DNA of 64,000 nt, taken from Amphimedon queenslandica. Its lineage: Eukaryota; Porifera; Demospongiae; Haplosclerida; Niphatidae. Both the position numbers and the translations under genes were made by a program. The stretch spans positions 503,938 to 567,937 of the forward strand of contig NW_003546255.1 of the NCBI RefSeq assembly GCF_000090795.2, given 5' to 3'. A model generated the notes under the pieces. That model did not search any database and was not told the origin of the DNA. It was given only the letters and a program-made list of their open reading frames with translations. Positions 30,957-45,006 of the stretch are shown here, piece by piece. Every line of letters starts with the position of its first letter. Position 1 is the stretch's first letter.

Positions 30957-33900
30957 TTAGGTCTGTAGTTTCTTGTAGGTTCCTTCGGGTGGGCGATAGT
31001 TCTTGGGCAGTGTCACAACCTGGAGAGCATTGAAGGCATAAAGAGGGACCCCAACATTCTTCTCAGCATTACGAATACGAGTTCCTTGACTAAGAGAGGA
31101 GGAAGAGGAGAAAAAACACAAAAATATTTTAATATAAAAATAAATTAGATAAAAAAATTAAATAAAATTAAATATAAAAAATTAAATAAAAAATAAAATA
31201 ATATTTGACAAAAATGAGGTCCATTGGCCAAAATGTTTAGTCTGCAATTTGATGAGGCAGCCTCTGCTAAAATTAATAAGGTCAAATTTTCACAAAAATA
31301 ATTATTAGCTACTTTTAAAATCAATTCACCAAATTTTAAAACTTCAAATTTTAGAATATAAATTGAAATAAAACAATGAATAAAACTATCACAATTTTCA
31401 ATCTTTCACCATACCTTCTCAATATGTCTAGTGTTTGTTGAAAATGTGCCGGATCCATTCCTTCGTTGATCAGTATGTGTGCCTCCTCTAGAGTGACGGA
31501 CATTGCTGTCCTATCCTTGGCACTCTTACAGCTGGTGATACGGCCACTGTCCAACAACCGACATAACTAAAGAGGAAGAAGAGGGAGAGAGAGAGAGAAA
31601 GAGGGAGGGTTGGAGGAAGAACAGTAAATGCTAGTAAAGGGACTTAAAAGAATTAAGAACCAGATCTCTTAGTCTCAAATAGGCATTTTTAAAATAAAAT
31701 GTGCTGCGTCAACAATAATATGAATTATGAAATTCATTAAAAATAATAACAATACATATACATGTACATGTACATGAAATGGGTCTACAAGAACTTATCC
31801 CTCCTTCCCTCATTCTCTTACTTCAGCACTAAGAGTCAATATGTCTGTGTTTTTAGTTTTTCTAGCGTGAACTTGAGTCCGAAGCTGTTGCAGGAGGTTC
31901 CCAACTGCTTTGGCTCTCTGTGACAGCTGCAGGCCGACCGATCCAAACCTCTGATTAAACTTCTCATAATACTGTACTAGTCTCTGTAGACTCTTAATGT
32001 TGATCTGATCTTGCAAATGAGTGTCACCAAAACTATATAAAAAAGGAGCAAGATAAATGAGTTTAAAAGCAAAAACAAGTCACCAAAAACTGCTGGAAAT
32101 TTCAATTTTTAATATTATGCTATGTGGAAAGTTTCAGCTGATTCCAACTTTAATTTTTCAAATTATGGCCATTTTAAAAATTGGTCAATTAAAAAAAATT
32201 CCTTAAAGTTTTTCCAAAAAACGGCTCCAAAATGACCCCCAATTTTTATTGCATTTTCTGATACTAATTGAAGTCCTTATGCTGTGTAGAAAGTTTGAGC
32301 CGATTCCGACTTTGATTTTTTGAGTTATGGCCATTTTAAGAAAACGACAAAATTCTGAAAAATACCCAAGGCTATAGCCCATGGTTTTTTCCAAAAAACG
32401 GCTCCCAAAATCACCCCTAATTTTTATTACATTTTCTGATACATATTGATGTACTTATGCTGTGTAGAAAGTTTGAGCCGATTCCAACTTCAATTTTTCA
32501 ATTTATGGCCATTTAAAAAAAATTGGCCAATTTTAGAAAAAATCCCTGTACTATAGCCCATGGTTTTTTTTTGAAAAATGGCTCTGAAATGACCCCCAAT
32601 TTTTATTACATTTTTTGATACATATTGATATACTTATGCTGTGTAGAAAGTTTCAGTCAATTCCGACTTTGATTTTTCAAGTTATGGTCATTAAAAAAAT
32701 TTGAAAAAATCCCTGTACTATAGCCCATGGTTTTTTTTCCAAAAAATGGCTCCAAATTGACCCCCAATTTTTATTACATTTTCTGATACATATTGATGCC
32801 TTTATGCTATGTAGAACGTTTGAGCGGATTCCGACTTCAATTTTTCAAGTTATGACCATTTAAAAAAATTGGCTAATTTTTCAAAAAATCCCTGTACTAT
32901 AGCCACTATCAATAGCTGAGGTTAGGAGGCAGAGACTAAAGACTAATAAATATACTGAATAGTGTGTACACATTATCTGGTAGACTATAAACACAAGTGG
33001 TGAGACAGGTTTTTAATACAAATCTATCTTATCAATGGAGCAGATGGTGAATGGTGAGTAAGATGAAAGAGTAAGTGGAGAGTAGGATTAAAGAGTGAGA
33101 GATAGGGAAAGACGTACACATTTACTACATTAAAAGATACCAACAGTAATAACTATAGCTCATGTTTTTCTTTCAAATATCTCTCTTAAATGACTCCAAA
33201 TTTTTTTACATTTTCTGATACATATTGATGTACTTAAATGTAATGCTATGCCCCATATACGTGTATAAAAATAATTTCAATAATTATTATTATTATCTCA
33301 CGTGTCTGCTAATGACTGCTGCTCATTAACACCCTGTGTAAAGAGAACTGCTACTGTTGATATATCATGACCATCTCTTAGCTCCTTTGGCAGTATTCTG
33401 AATATTGCTGACTGAACCGGGACATCCACAACAACCTTATACCTAGCAATCAATAACAATATAATAATAATAATAATAATAATAATGATAAACATTAAAA
33501 GTAGGTATTTCTCATTATATTATATGTGACAGAATGCAAAAAGCTTTTTTCTATTTGTTGCAACCATTGCTTTTTCAAAATCACATTTGCAAGTTGGCCT
33601 TTTTTTACTTTAAGATGAATTGAAGTAACTGCCAAATGGTTCTTTTTGTTCTACATGTATATGACAGTAGCTATTCATTGGCATACAGTATGCGGTATGC
33701 ATTCAATAATGTGCTGCTCTCAATATTTGTCCAGCCTTTCATCATGCTTTAATGTAATATAAGCAACACCATTGATTAGCATTCTCCTATTCCTATCAAC
33801 ATGCTTACATGTAGCAGGATATATATGTACAATGTATGCTAAGGGCTGAAATAAAAATTACTACAAACAATTAAAGCTCCTATTTTTAAATGGCTGCATA

Positions 33901-36900
33901 CGTGTAGTCTATAAATTGACTATCTGCCAAATTAAAACCACTCAATCCAACTAGTGGTTTAGCTGGCATTATGTTCATGCATATACATGTACATGTGAAT
34001 CCATTACATTATTATGTACATGAACATTTGTACCTTGTTCCACTGCATCTTGGTAAGTCACTCGCAGAATTAGCCTGTACAAACTAAAGACAAAAAAACA
34101 AAATATAAAATGGCCTCTTTCTCTCTCCCCTCCCTCACTCTAAATTTAAGGGAGTTTAGATCATGCATGGCAGTAATGAAATCCTCAAGCATTCCCATCT
34201 CGTCCCCCTGGGTAGAGAGGAGGCTCTCCCAGTGAATTAGGAACCCGATCTCTTGGACTTGCGTCAGAAAGTGCTTAGAACCGATGGAGCGAAGGACCTT
34301 CATGACAAAGGAAGTGGTAGCAGTGGTGACCTGAAAAAAAAGAAAAAGCTACAAATAAAATCTGTTATATATATACCTGTACATGTAAATGTAAATATAC
34401 ATATAAAATAAATATTTAGTTATACATATTGTATTATATAAAAATATAGACATGAATAATAAAAATTAAAATTAAATATAAGACATAAAAACAGACATAG
34501 ATGTATATTTATAAAAATACTTAATTTTTTTAATGGGGTGGCACAATTGACTTACAGTGTGTGAAAAAACAATATCACGACGATGTCTGAAACCTTTCAA
34601 ACCAATGGGTACTTTACTGATCTGAAGAGCATAGTGCTCCTTTAGTAAGACAAAGAACAATGCTGACTGGAACACTTCCATACACTGATCTATTGCCTTT
34701 AATAGGTCTGATACTGGCCCTTCTAGATGAGAATTGCACTCAGCTATGAGAGAAAGAGCTTATCTCATATTTTATATGCAAGTCATACATTTGTAAAATT
34801 AATTATTTTGATGCACATTTTAGATGCATTAGAATTGCAAATTTCTCTTACCTGGTGATAATTTACTGGTAATTACTCCGTCAACTTGAGCCTCCACACA
34901 CACCATGTGTTGCTCAACCACTGAAAGGACTGATTTCTATAGTACAAATACAAATTATCAAGAACTATTATCTACTCTTGGTATTAATAATAATGAAAGC
35001 AAAAGTACAAATCTTCTGTTCAATCATAGAATCTAAAATTACATGCACATGTAATCAATTAAAATATAAAGTGACCCACTTAGTGTACAGTACATGTATA
35101 TTTAGTTTAATACAACTGCCTTGGCTTTCACACAGCGAAAACAATACATATCATTTATATTAAATAACTCTATACTTCATTATTATGCATTTATTTTTTG
35201 TGCTATTCAACTTTTCCCCTCCCCCCGCATCTCTCGTACACTTACCGGATCTAGACTTGACAGACTTGATATGAAAGCTTTAAAAGGAAAGAAAAATACA
35301 AAATGGAGTCAGACAAGCAATGAAAAATCATACAAAAGATTCATCCTAATTCTACAAATATAAAATGAGATTGCAGTATAGCTAAAGCCACTTCATATAC
35401 ATGATTTACATTATCATGTATACACATGTATGTACAAAACTCTCGTTATATTTCTGAGAATATTCAAACTCCTTGAAACAGCTGCTGACCACCACTTGAG
35501 ATCATCCCAATACACACCCACACACATCCAAACTCACAAGGTATTCCGGTGAAATCCAGTGCCTTGTACCAGTCCTTCAGTGCCTCTTGTACCATTGTCA
35601 CAGTACAGTGGTTCTCCAGCATGGCTACACACTCAGCCACTCCTTGTACGGCTCCCTTCAGCTCCTTGTAGTCTCCTCTCTCAGCAGCTGCCGTTAGCTT
35701 CTTTGAGCGCAATTTTATATTAGCTTGGTGCTGGGTGAACCTCTCTGAGAGAAAGAGAGAAAAAGATGACAATTACTATTTTATACTATTAAAAGTATGA
35801 CACTACTGTATTTGCATCACCATACAATTAAAGCTACATGTATTAGATGAATAAATCATCAGTAAATACTGTATTATATTAAACTACGTATTTATTTTAA
35901 ACTGTATCACACTAATACATGAGTAACTCACTGGAGTACACTATACAAACATTTGACAATCTACTACTAATATTAAATCATTTTATCATTTCTCATTACA
36001 TAAATCTCTATAGTATACTATTGTCTAGGGCCTTAAATCTTTTTATATTTTATCATTTCCTCCATTCACATACTCAATAAGTGCTTGACTCTGTATGACT
36101 TGTTCTCAGTGGCTGGCGAAAAGGTGGTACTTGATGCTAGCAAAGGTACTGAGGACTGCATTCGAGCTAATCCTCCTTGTCGATACTTTAGACTGTAAGC
36201 AGTGGGACACCCAACAGTGACACAAGTATACACTGTACGGTCTAGAGGGAGGAAAGGAGGAGAGAAAGATAAAAAAGAAACAAAAAGATTATCAAGAAAA
36301 AAAAACAGATCAAGGTGCATGTAGACTACTATATACAACTGTAGCTGGCTGCATTAAAATAATAAATTATTTTGGCTTTCAATGCTTTTATGGCGTGTAG
36401 GGTGTACCAGGAAATTAAACCCCCAAGACCAAGCTACCTAAACTGTCAAACCACGAAAACTAAAAGCTACCAATCAGCCCACATCAAGTATCATAACATG
36501 ACATAATGATACATGATAACTCTACTATAGTAGCTGTACACTGTATCACTACCTTTTTCTTCTTTTCCAACTGATACTTTCATTTCTTGTACGTGTAAGT
36601 TAACCGGGACAAACTCGAGCGTGTTCTTGTCCTTAATAACCGACTTCTTGAACAACCTACCCAGCTCCGCCTCCACTTGCATGGCTTCTCTCGAGGACGA
36701 GTAATGCTCAATGAGATTGCGTAATTCGAGACACACCTCCTGCCGAATTATCTCCCAATGCTCCGATAACTAAAATACATTATGTATATGTAATTATGTC
36801 ATAGTTATATGTGATGGCTTACTCCAACTAGTGATCCAAACTGACCTATAGTCACATTCTCTTCTGCTAAACACATTTCACTGGAAGAGAGAGAGAGAGA

Positions 36901-36902
36901 GG

Positions 36903-36967
<65 letters not shown>

Positions 36968-38169
36968 AGCAAGGGAGAGAGAGAGAGAGAGAGAGAGTGA
37001 AGGTTCTTGGTACAGTAGTACATCAAGAGCTCACATTATCTGCATTGGTAAAGTAAAAGTAAAAAGGCTTTCTCCCATTGACTCTGTGACATTGATACCG
37101 GTAGACACATCGTTGCTACGGTGACAAAAAGTAACCATGGGAACGTATTGTCACAGCAACTCACAGCTTAGGGAATTTGAAAGACCTCACGACCATGTTA
37201 TCAATTGGAGATCGAAAAGAGTAAGAAGAGGAGACTTGAAGAGATTCGGACGTATCGCTACTGCTAGTGGGCGGAGTTTCAGGAGAAAATCTAGAATCAA
37301 CAGAAGGCTTCTTGGCAACACAATTCTACAAATAAAGAATAAAATATGAGTACAAATACACAAGCATACTCTCTTTCTCCTTACAATTTTAGTTTTTATT
37401 AATAAATACCCCGACGGAATATCGTCATACCTATACAAGTATACATGTACATGTAATAATAGTACATGCATCATGTGACTACGAGTCACGTGACTCACTT
37501 TATTTCAAATCTGTGCAGTTTATCCGTTTGTCGTATCAACTCTTGTACCGTACATTGGCACTGGCCCAATGGTCGCATCTACAAGTGGGCGGGGTCAAAA
37601 TGGGAGTGGTTAATGTTAAAATTTGCACTAACCATTCCTTCTTCACGATTGCAAACGTCAAAGACGTCGAATTTGAGTTGAGTGGCTGTGTATATGCTTC
37701 CGTCAAAAAAAGCGACTGGAGTTGTGAACTGTGGATCACAACTTTTCTAAGAAATAAAAAGATAATAATGATAACAACAACAACAACAACAACAATAATA
37801 ATAATAACAATAATAATAACAGCAAAACCATAACAAGATCAAAAATTTACAGTTAGGACAGACCATCCACAAGGGAAGGGACTATGGGGGTGCGATCAGC
37901 CACTAATTGGCATTAGCCCTCCAAAAGGATAATAATAATACTGTTATAATAATAATAAACTTGATAATAATGATAAACAAAGTATTACTAGTACTACTCT
38001 CTTACATCAACCAGTTCTGTTTGAGCGTATCTCATCCAATAGGCCTGAGGCGGGGTCATACAGCTGGTCACAATGAGAGGAGAGGGAGGGGAAACATCAC
38101 GAACACCACCGACCAATGAGCTACAGGCTAAGGAGAGAAAGAGAGAGAGGGAGAGAGAGAGGGTGGGGA

Positions 38170-38231
<62 letters not shown>

Positions 38232-38889
38232 GGGGGGAGGGAGAGAGAGAAAGAGAGAACAGAGAAACAATGAAGAGAAGTAGGAAAAGATTAAAAAGAA
38301 TGAAAGAATAATGATGGAAAAATAAACAACGTATACATGTAGCATGTTACATAAAAATCTTAAGCATAATGTACAAGATTTTATATTTTTATAAACTTAC
38401 AAAGAAGCAGCTCAAATATCGGCTCTCCATCATATCCCGAGCTAGGTTGCTCTGCAAGAGAACAAAAAATCAAATAAAAAAATTTACAATAATAATATTT
38501 ACGTAATAGGGTTGGCGAGACAGCCCAGTTGGAGACGGGTCCTTCCTGTCCAAATGGATCCTACGCAAACAAAAATAATGACAATGTTTATCTTTTAAAA
38601 GATAAATATTTTTAATTGACAGTCAAACACACAGCATATGCTACCAGCTAGAACATTGCATGAAGACTGGCCTTATGTTTATAGTTAGAAATTTAAATGA
38701 TTGAGACTTAAACCAACATAAACACAATTAACGAGTGCTTTTATGTACAAAAGTGAAAGTATATTTATACACAATTATTATTATCATTATTATTATAACA
38801 TAATTTACTTTTCCAGTCAAGTGCATGATTTGTCCTCTTAATTCGCTGAACTGTATCCTTAAGAATTCATAACTGTAAGTTAGGAGGGA

Positions 38890-38922
<33 letters not shown>

Positions 38923-38956
38923 GAGAGTGAGAGAGAGAGAGTGAGAGAGAGAGAGA

Positions 38957-39040
<84 letters not shown>

Positions 39041-39868
39041 GAGAGAGTGAGAGGGAGAGAGAGTGAGAGAGAGCATATAGGCACATAAAAGCATAGACAT
39101 TGAAATAAAGAAAGGCAAAAGAGTATCAAAATATGGCATATGCACATTACATGTATACAAGAGTAGATGGCACATGTGTATGTACAGTTATGTACTCTAT
39201 ATAAATTCACTATACTACCTAGCCGAGTTTAATATTCTAATCCACTCATCAGCATCCCGAGCAGAATCAGTATAAAACCAGTACTCATCATCGGAGCCAT
39301 TCTGAAAAACTAGAGGAGAGAGAGAGAGAGAGAAGAGAGAGGAGGAAGAGGAGAGAGAGAGAGGAGAAAGAAAGAGGAGGAGGAGTAAAAAAATCCATTT
39401 TAGTGTAAATGTACATGTACTAAAATAGGTTTATATCATTTGCAGGTAATAACAAACATGCATTAGGAGTACCATATACAAGCATATCTGCTGAGAGAAT
39501 GCATATGTACATGTACATGTACAGTAGACTCACTTAGTCTAAAGGCATTCCTGTTACCAGAAAATGCCTCACTCTCTACGTGGGCTCTCTCTAAAACAAT
39601 AACACCAACCAGTGGAGAATTGGAAGAGTCCTCTTTGGCGTAGAATAGCAGATTACCGCTTAGGAGGCACCACCTTTTACAATAATCTGGAGAAGAGAGA
39701 AGGGGAGTAGGGTGGGGGAGTGGAAGAGAGGATAAGCAAAGGGTATGTCTTACTCTCTTTCTTTCTGATGTATCCGTCAGACTCTCTCATCCATAGAGAG
39801 CCTTCTTTATCGGCCCGGCCAATCCTGTAAGCGGCAAACGAGGCTAACTCTTTAGAATTGAACTTCAT
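30957..39868 (-). CDS. INPP4: Inositol polyphosphate 4-phosphatase with PH and C2 domains
   Basis: Twenty-five exons close in phase to 986 residues (human INPP4A about 977). Exons 1-4 encode a PH domain ([54 protein letters not shown]). A C2 domain follows in exons 6-10 ([35 protein letters not shown]). The middle has [16 protein letters not shown] and, later, HALQISK-type helices. The catalytic CX5R loop is CKSAKDRT followed by [12 protein letters not shown] in exon 24. The last exon ends with [16 protein letters not shown]. The enzyme removes the 4-phosphate from PtdIns(3,4)P2 at endosomes and plasma membrane, damping PI3K signalling. Exons, 5' to 3': 39868-39754, 39686-39534, 39309-39219, 38872-38809, 38560-38503, 38451-38401, 38127-38006, 37746-37633, 37578-37499, 37430-37385, 37325-37165, 37115-37035, 36880-36823, 36769-36553, 36241-36074, 35744-35538, 35277-35246, 34936-34852, 34743-34556, 34330-34139, 34074-34034, 33442-33302, 32032-31822, 31566-31415, 31089-30957. 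Confidence 0.95.
32090..32910 (+). repeat. 179-bp satellite, about 4.5 units, in INPP4 intron 22
   Basis: A tandem array antisense to the host gene, with a fragment near 33186-33250. Each unit carries CCCAATTTTTATTRCATTTT, ATGCTRTGTAGAAAGTTT and TATAGCCCATGGTTTTTT. Confidence 0.92.
36882..37000. repeat. (GA)n tract at INPP4 exon 13 acceptor
   Basis: About 115 bp of GA repeats with short interruptions on the plus strand, so CT on the INPP4 transcript. The tract runs directly into the CCAG acceptor of exon 13 (exon start 36880) and acts as an expanded polypyrimidine tract. Confidence 0.85.
38128..38262. repeat. (GA)n tract at INPP4 exon 7 acceptor
   Basis: Interrupted GA/GAAA repeats on the plus strand lie directly upstream (transcript sense) of the CTCCTTAG acceptor of exon 7. 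Confidence 0.8.
38884..39075. repeat. (GA)n tract at INPP4 exon 4 acceptor
   Basis: Nearly 190 bp of GA repeats on the plus strand, again CT on the transcript, about 10 bp before the TTACAG acceptor of exon 4 (exon start 38872). Longest simple tract in the window. Confidence 0.9.
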
Positions 39869-40101
39869 TCCTGGACTGCTATGCTGCTGTACGTTCCTTT
39901 TTGTCAGCCATTAAAATTACAAGCCACGCCCTAGACTAGTGGGTGTGGTATCTCTAATGAGCTACGCCCACGTACGTGAAAGTTTCCAATCCCTGACCCA
40001 CTACTATGAGTACTATCAATGGGAGCTTCTTTTAGGTCTATAATAGCTGCGGTAGATGTAATTAGTAATGTTTTCTTCATCCAAACTTGTTAACAGTCAA
40101 G
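39869..40101. promoter_or_regulatory. Bidirectional INPP4-UNC93-like promoter region
   Basis: A 233-bp head-to-head spacer. It is locally GC-richer (39920-39985), with GTACGTG/CACGTAC-like sequence but no perfect CACGTG. No TATA box. Confidence 0.4.
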
Positions 40102-41527
40102 ATGAGTGACGGTGTTGGCTCTGCCTACAAGAATATCGTAGGACAGTTTGTCGCTGTCGTTTGCTGCTTATCTCCTTTCCTCGGACTACTTTTTATGCAT
40201 AGCAGCATCAACGCAACTGACGGGCTCGGACTATTCACAAACGCCATAAGCTACTCGTCACTGACCGTATCGGTGTTTTTCTCTCCGTTGATAGTCAGCG
40301 TGGCAGGAACCAAGCCCTCTTTCTTTCTCTCCTGTCTCATTCTTACCATATACACATGTTCTAACTTTTACCCGGACTGGTTTACCCTGCTCCCAGCCGC
40401 AGGCTTAGCAGGATTTGCTCTTGGTTTACTCTGGGTGGCTATGTATTCACACGCAACTTCAACCGCAGTTAAATATCACTCTGTGCTCAAGAAGACAAGA
40501 GAGACTTGTACAGTCCTTCTTGCAAGTGCTACAGGTGTAGCTATTCAGCTAGCAGGAATGGTGGGTGCATCAGTCTCCTCTATTGTACTCTTTAATATGA
40601 AGACAATAGAGTACAATAGTACTCTAAATGATACTGGTAGCTGTGGCATATACGAAGAGGGTCACAAGGTCTCAGATATACTGTATTATCCTCTTATGGG
40701 GATCTATACTTTAATGAATATTGCTGCACTATTCACCACTGCAGTATTTCTAGATAATTTTAGAACTGACTCGACGTTTGGAAGTAAAATTAGAAAACGA
40801 CTCTACACTTCTGCAAAATCATTCATTTCTTCTTTACTTAACGTTAGTGTCCTGTTACTCTTTCCAATGTTCATACTTCATGGGTTACTCCTTGGCTATA
40901 TTAGCGGAGATTTTTCAAAAGTATGCTAGAAGTATGATTATTGTGTACTGAGCTAATGCAATTATTGCTTGTGTAGGTGTTTATTTCTGATTGCATTGGG
41001 CTAAAGTGGCTAGGCTTTGTACACGCAGTCTATGGCCTAACTGGAGGCATTGTGACATTCCTAACAGGGAAAGCACTTCAATACATGCCACAGCCTATTG
41101 TTGTATTCACTGCATTGCTGGTCTCATTTAGCGCCTCTAAATGCCTCATTTACTTGAAAAGAACACCTCATATACTAGTTATCTTTTCATTGGCAATTGG
41201 TTGGGCAATTGGAGAGAGCATGTTTATGACATTGGCACCAGGTATGCTTAAATTTAAAGAAATTAAAAGTATTACATCATTTCTCATCTAGGAATTGCTG
41301 GAATTTTATTCCCAGACTGTAAAGAGCAAGTTTTTGCTTACTACAGACTAGGAATGGCTATTGGCTATGTCATTAGTTACGCTACAGCACTTTCTCTGGA
41401 GACCTACCAGCAGTTATGGCTAATCAGTGGAGTAATACTGCTTACAGGAATCTGCTATGTCTTACTAAAAATAAGAGAGAGAATTAAGAATAATGAGAAT
41501 GATAATGATAGTGCCACTGCAGTGTAG
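40102..41527 (+). CDS. UNC93-like major-facilitator membrane protein
   Basis: Three exons (40102-40920, 40977-41241, 41292-41527) close to 439 residues. About ten to twelve hydrophobic segments are visible. The start MSDGVGSAYKNIVGQFVAVV and the first helices, with loss of charged transporter motifs, resemble UNC93A-type proteins. A conserved-looking segment GFALGLLWVAMYSHATSTA aligns with the UNC93 G-A-LW-AG(Q/S)-Y region. N-glycosylation sites (NATD, NSTL, NDTG) are present in outside loops. UNC93 members regulate two-pore K+ channels or traffic Toll-like receptors (UNC93B1); which role applies is unknown. The ATG at 40102 is chosen because the frame extends upstream only through a non-ATG codon. 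It is head to head with INPP4. Confidence 0.7.
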
Positions 41528-41581
41528 TCTGATAGCATTTTTAATGAATTCTTCACACATAATAAAAAATTAATAAGATAA

Positions 41582-41601
41582 CCCACGTGTATGCACGTGG
41601 G
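41582..41601. promoter_or_regulatory. Twin E-box palindrome upstream of WRAP53
   Basis: CCCACGTG, a 4-base loop (TATG) and CACGTGGG form an inverted repeat with two CACGTG E-boxes, 70 bp before the WRAP53 ATG. A bHLH-type site is inferred. Confidence 0.6.
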
Positions 41602-41670
41602 CAACCTGCAAGGGTGGGGCTAAATTATCATAAGTTTATAAAAGTCAGTAAAAAGTAAAACAGATCTGGC

Positions 41671-44160
41671 ATGGCCCGGACATTGCTGGAGTATTTTAAG
41701 AAGGCAAAGCCTGAGACTGGAGATATAGTTAGCTCGGAATGTTCTCTTTTAAATGTTTATTATGATGTACTACTCAGGTGGAAGGGAGTGGGGAGGAGAC
41801 AAGAGACAATGCCACGCCCACTGAAGTCACTAATACTGAATTGTATGAGCTTGAAAGTGAGCCTCAACTTCTTGTAGAGACTAAGAATGAATTTATGAAA
41901 AACGAGGACAATTATTTCAGAGGCTGCAAGTGGTATGATAATAGCACTAGTTATCTACCGTATTTATTTATTTTTAAAAGAATTAAATTAATGATTAGAT
42001 TTATTTTTAAATAAATAAATAAATGACTAATTTATTGTTACACAATATCCATGTAACGGGATCAGTACATTGCACATTCATGCAAGTGTATTAACGCTGC
42101 AATAATTACAGTATTAATAAAAGTAACAGCAGTCATTTGGTGTCATTAATTTTTCATGAAATATTTCCGTTCATCTGTTCCAGGTCTCCTGATGGTACTT
42201 GTATATTGACTTGTAATAACGACAATATACTGAGATTATATAATCTTCCGGATGAACTCTACAGCTCTCCATTCCCTGATGACATTCTACCAGAAATGGT
42301 AAATTCAGACACACAAGAACACATATATATGTACATGTATGTATTTTTTAAATTTTGCTTTGCTGTCTTTGGCAGGTTCCTGTTGTCTCTGCTAGAGAAG
42401 GTGAAATCATATATGATTATGCCTGGTTCCCAAGAATGTCATCTCATGATTATGCCACCTGCTGGTCAGTGTGATCATTAAATTCAAATGTGATTATGTG
42501 TAGATGATATAAGAAATTAAATTATAAGAAATTAAATAATGTTATTATTGATACATTTGCATGTACCTTTAGTGTAGAAATTTAAAAATTGCATATTATT
42601 ATTATATTTTAACATCATTTACACATATTCATATGCTTATTATTAGTTTTTTTATTATTTTTTATTATTTTTATAGTTTTGCCAGTAGCTCTAAGAATTC
42701 TCCTGTACATTTGTTGGATGCTTATGATGGTCGTTTGAGATGTTCTTATTTGTCATACAACCATTTAGTGAGCTAAAATACATAGGAGAAGAGTTGGGAG
42801 CACTTTTATTGTATTATCAGTAAATAGGATCCTTAAAACAAGCTTTTTTCTAAAAAAATGGCTCCAAAATCACCCCCAATTTTTATTACATTTTCTGATA
42901 CACAATGATGTACTTATGCTATGTAGAAAGTTTGAGTCGATTCCGACTTCAATTTTTCAAGTTATGGCCATTTTAAGAAAACGTCAAAAATCTGAAAAAT
43001 ACCCAAGGCTATAGCTCATGGTTTTTTCCAAAAAATGGCTCCGGAATGACCCCCAATTTTTATTACATTTTCTGATACATATTGATGTACTTATGCTGTG
43101 TGGAAAGTTTGAGCTGATTCCGACTTCAATTTTTAAAGTTATGGCCATTTCTAAAATTGGTTAATTTTTGAAAAAATCCCTGTACTATATATATAGCCCA
43201 TGGTTTTTTCCAAAAAATGGCTCCGAAATCACCCCCAATTTTTATTACATTTTCTGATACATATTGATGTCTTTATGCTATGTAGAAAGTTTGAGTCAAT
43301 TCCGACTTCAATTTTTTGAGTTATGGCCATTTAAAAAAATGGGCCAAAATCTGAAAAAATCCCTGTACTATATAGCCCATAGTTTTTTCTAAAAAATGGC
43401 TCCGAAATCACCCCCAATTTTTATTACATTTTCTGATGCATATTGATGTCCTTATGCTATGTAGCAAGTTTGAGTCAATTCCGACTTCAATTTTTCAAGT
43501 TACGGCCATTTGAAGAAATGGGCCAAAATCTGAAAAGTTCCCTGTACTATTAGCCCATGGTTTTTTCCAAAAAATGGCTCCGGAATGACCCCCAATTTTT
43601 ATTACATTTTTTGATACATATTGGAAAGTTTGAGTCAATTCCGACTTCAATTTCCCGAGTTATGGCCATTAAAGTATGGCGTACATACATGTATATACAT
43701 AGATTATTAAATTATTGATTTTCTCTGTACAAAATCACAATGTATTACACACACAGGATGAGCTAATATCTCCACACTCGCTGTGCTTTAGTCTTGATGG
43801 CTCCAAGCTTTATACTGGCTATCAGAATATGATCAAAGTATTTGACACTAGCATACCCGGACGCGACTCTAAAACCATCACAATGAGTAAGAGGAACATA
43901 GTGTATGTATATATAGTGTTTAATATCATACATATACTACTCTTGTACTCACATTGGTAATAGATGCTTCTAATTTTAATGAAAATTTAATACTTAAAAC
44001 TATAACATGTTGCAGCAATATTTTTTTAAATTTTAGGTGATGATGAAAACAGTCAATGTGGTATTGTGTCCTGTATAGCAATGAATCCATCTTGTGCTAC
44101 TGACTTTGTGATTGGTACCTATTCCGGTTCAGGTAAGAAACAAATCCCTTATTATTATTA

Positions 44161-44195
<35 letters not shown>

Positions 44196-45006
44196 GTAGC
44201 GTTTTGTTGTCTTTTTTAGTGTCGTTTTATTCAGAAATTGCCAAAGGTTCTTTGTTTAGCATCTCATCATACAAGAAAGGAATATCACAGATAATGTTTT
44301 CACCATGTGGGAATTATTTATTTTTCAGCGAAAGAAAAGTTTGTATAAGAACCCCTTATCTTATTATACACACCAACCACACAAACAATGATGTGTTATC
44401 ATAATAAATGGACTTCTTTTTATCCACAGAGTTTTACACTTGGTATAGTTGATATACGCAAGTACACAGTAACCCTTGATGACATTACCAGAACTGTTAA
44501 CACAAATCAACGCATTTACTTTGACATTAGCAAGTAAGTCAAGTTATACTTCTATCATTTAAAGTTTAATAATCAAAAATGTTAAGCAGTCATTCTTACA
44601 TACTGCATATTGGAGATTGCTTATTTCTAATATTCTATCAATATTTTGCATGTAGGGATGGTGATTGCCTAGCAACTGGTTCAACCAATGGATTTGTAAA
44701 ATTCATCCGCTTAAATGATTTTAAATTTAGGGAATTTAATGCACACAGTGATGCTGTGAATGGCTGCAGGTAATAATATCCTATAAAAGCACCTTGATTA
44801 TTATATTATACATGTATATATATTTTTTTGTTTCTTATAGTATTCATCCTAGTTTGCCTCTGTTAGCCACATCAAGTGGTCAGTGGAAGCCTCAGGTCAT
44901 TGATGATGATGACGATGATGATGATGACAAAATTATTTTTGAAAACTCCCTTAAAATTTGGTCGATGGATAAGATAATAAATATATCTAAAACAAACTAT
45001 TTTTAA
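41671..45006 (+). CDS. WRAP53: WRAP53/TCAB1 WD-repeat protein
   Basis: Eleven exons (41671-41727, 41778-41932, 42184-42298, 42376-42464, 42677-42767, 43757-43886, 44037-44132, 44220-44338, 44430-44533, 44656-44769, 44841-45006) close to 411 residues. Family landmarks in order are FRGCKWSPDGTCILT, LRLYNLPDELY, IIYDYAWFPRM, YNHLDELISPHSLCFS, QCGIVSCIAMNP, VNTNQRIYFDISKDG and GCSIHPSLPLLATSSGQ. These are the beta-propeller blades of TCAB1, which binds the CAB box of scaRNAs and telomerase RNA and brings them to Cajal bodies. The N-terminal region is shorter than in human. Near the C-terminus a run of nine Asp residues sits where the human protein has an acidic loop. Intron 5 carries a 179-bp satellite array. 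Confidence 0.93.
42835..43675 (+). repeat. 179-bp satellite, about 4.7 units, in WRAP53 intron 5
   Basis: The cleanest array. The landmark (C/G)ACCCCCAAT starts at 42871, 43048, 43230, 43409 and 43588, giving spacings of 177, 182, 179 and 179 bp. Sense to the host gene. It makes up most of the 989-bp intron. Confidence 0.95.

Noticed and set aside
38728-39210. Leu/Ser repeat protein on the minus strand over the GA tract
   Set aside because: It is the translation of a (CT)n microsatellite inside an INPP4 intron.
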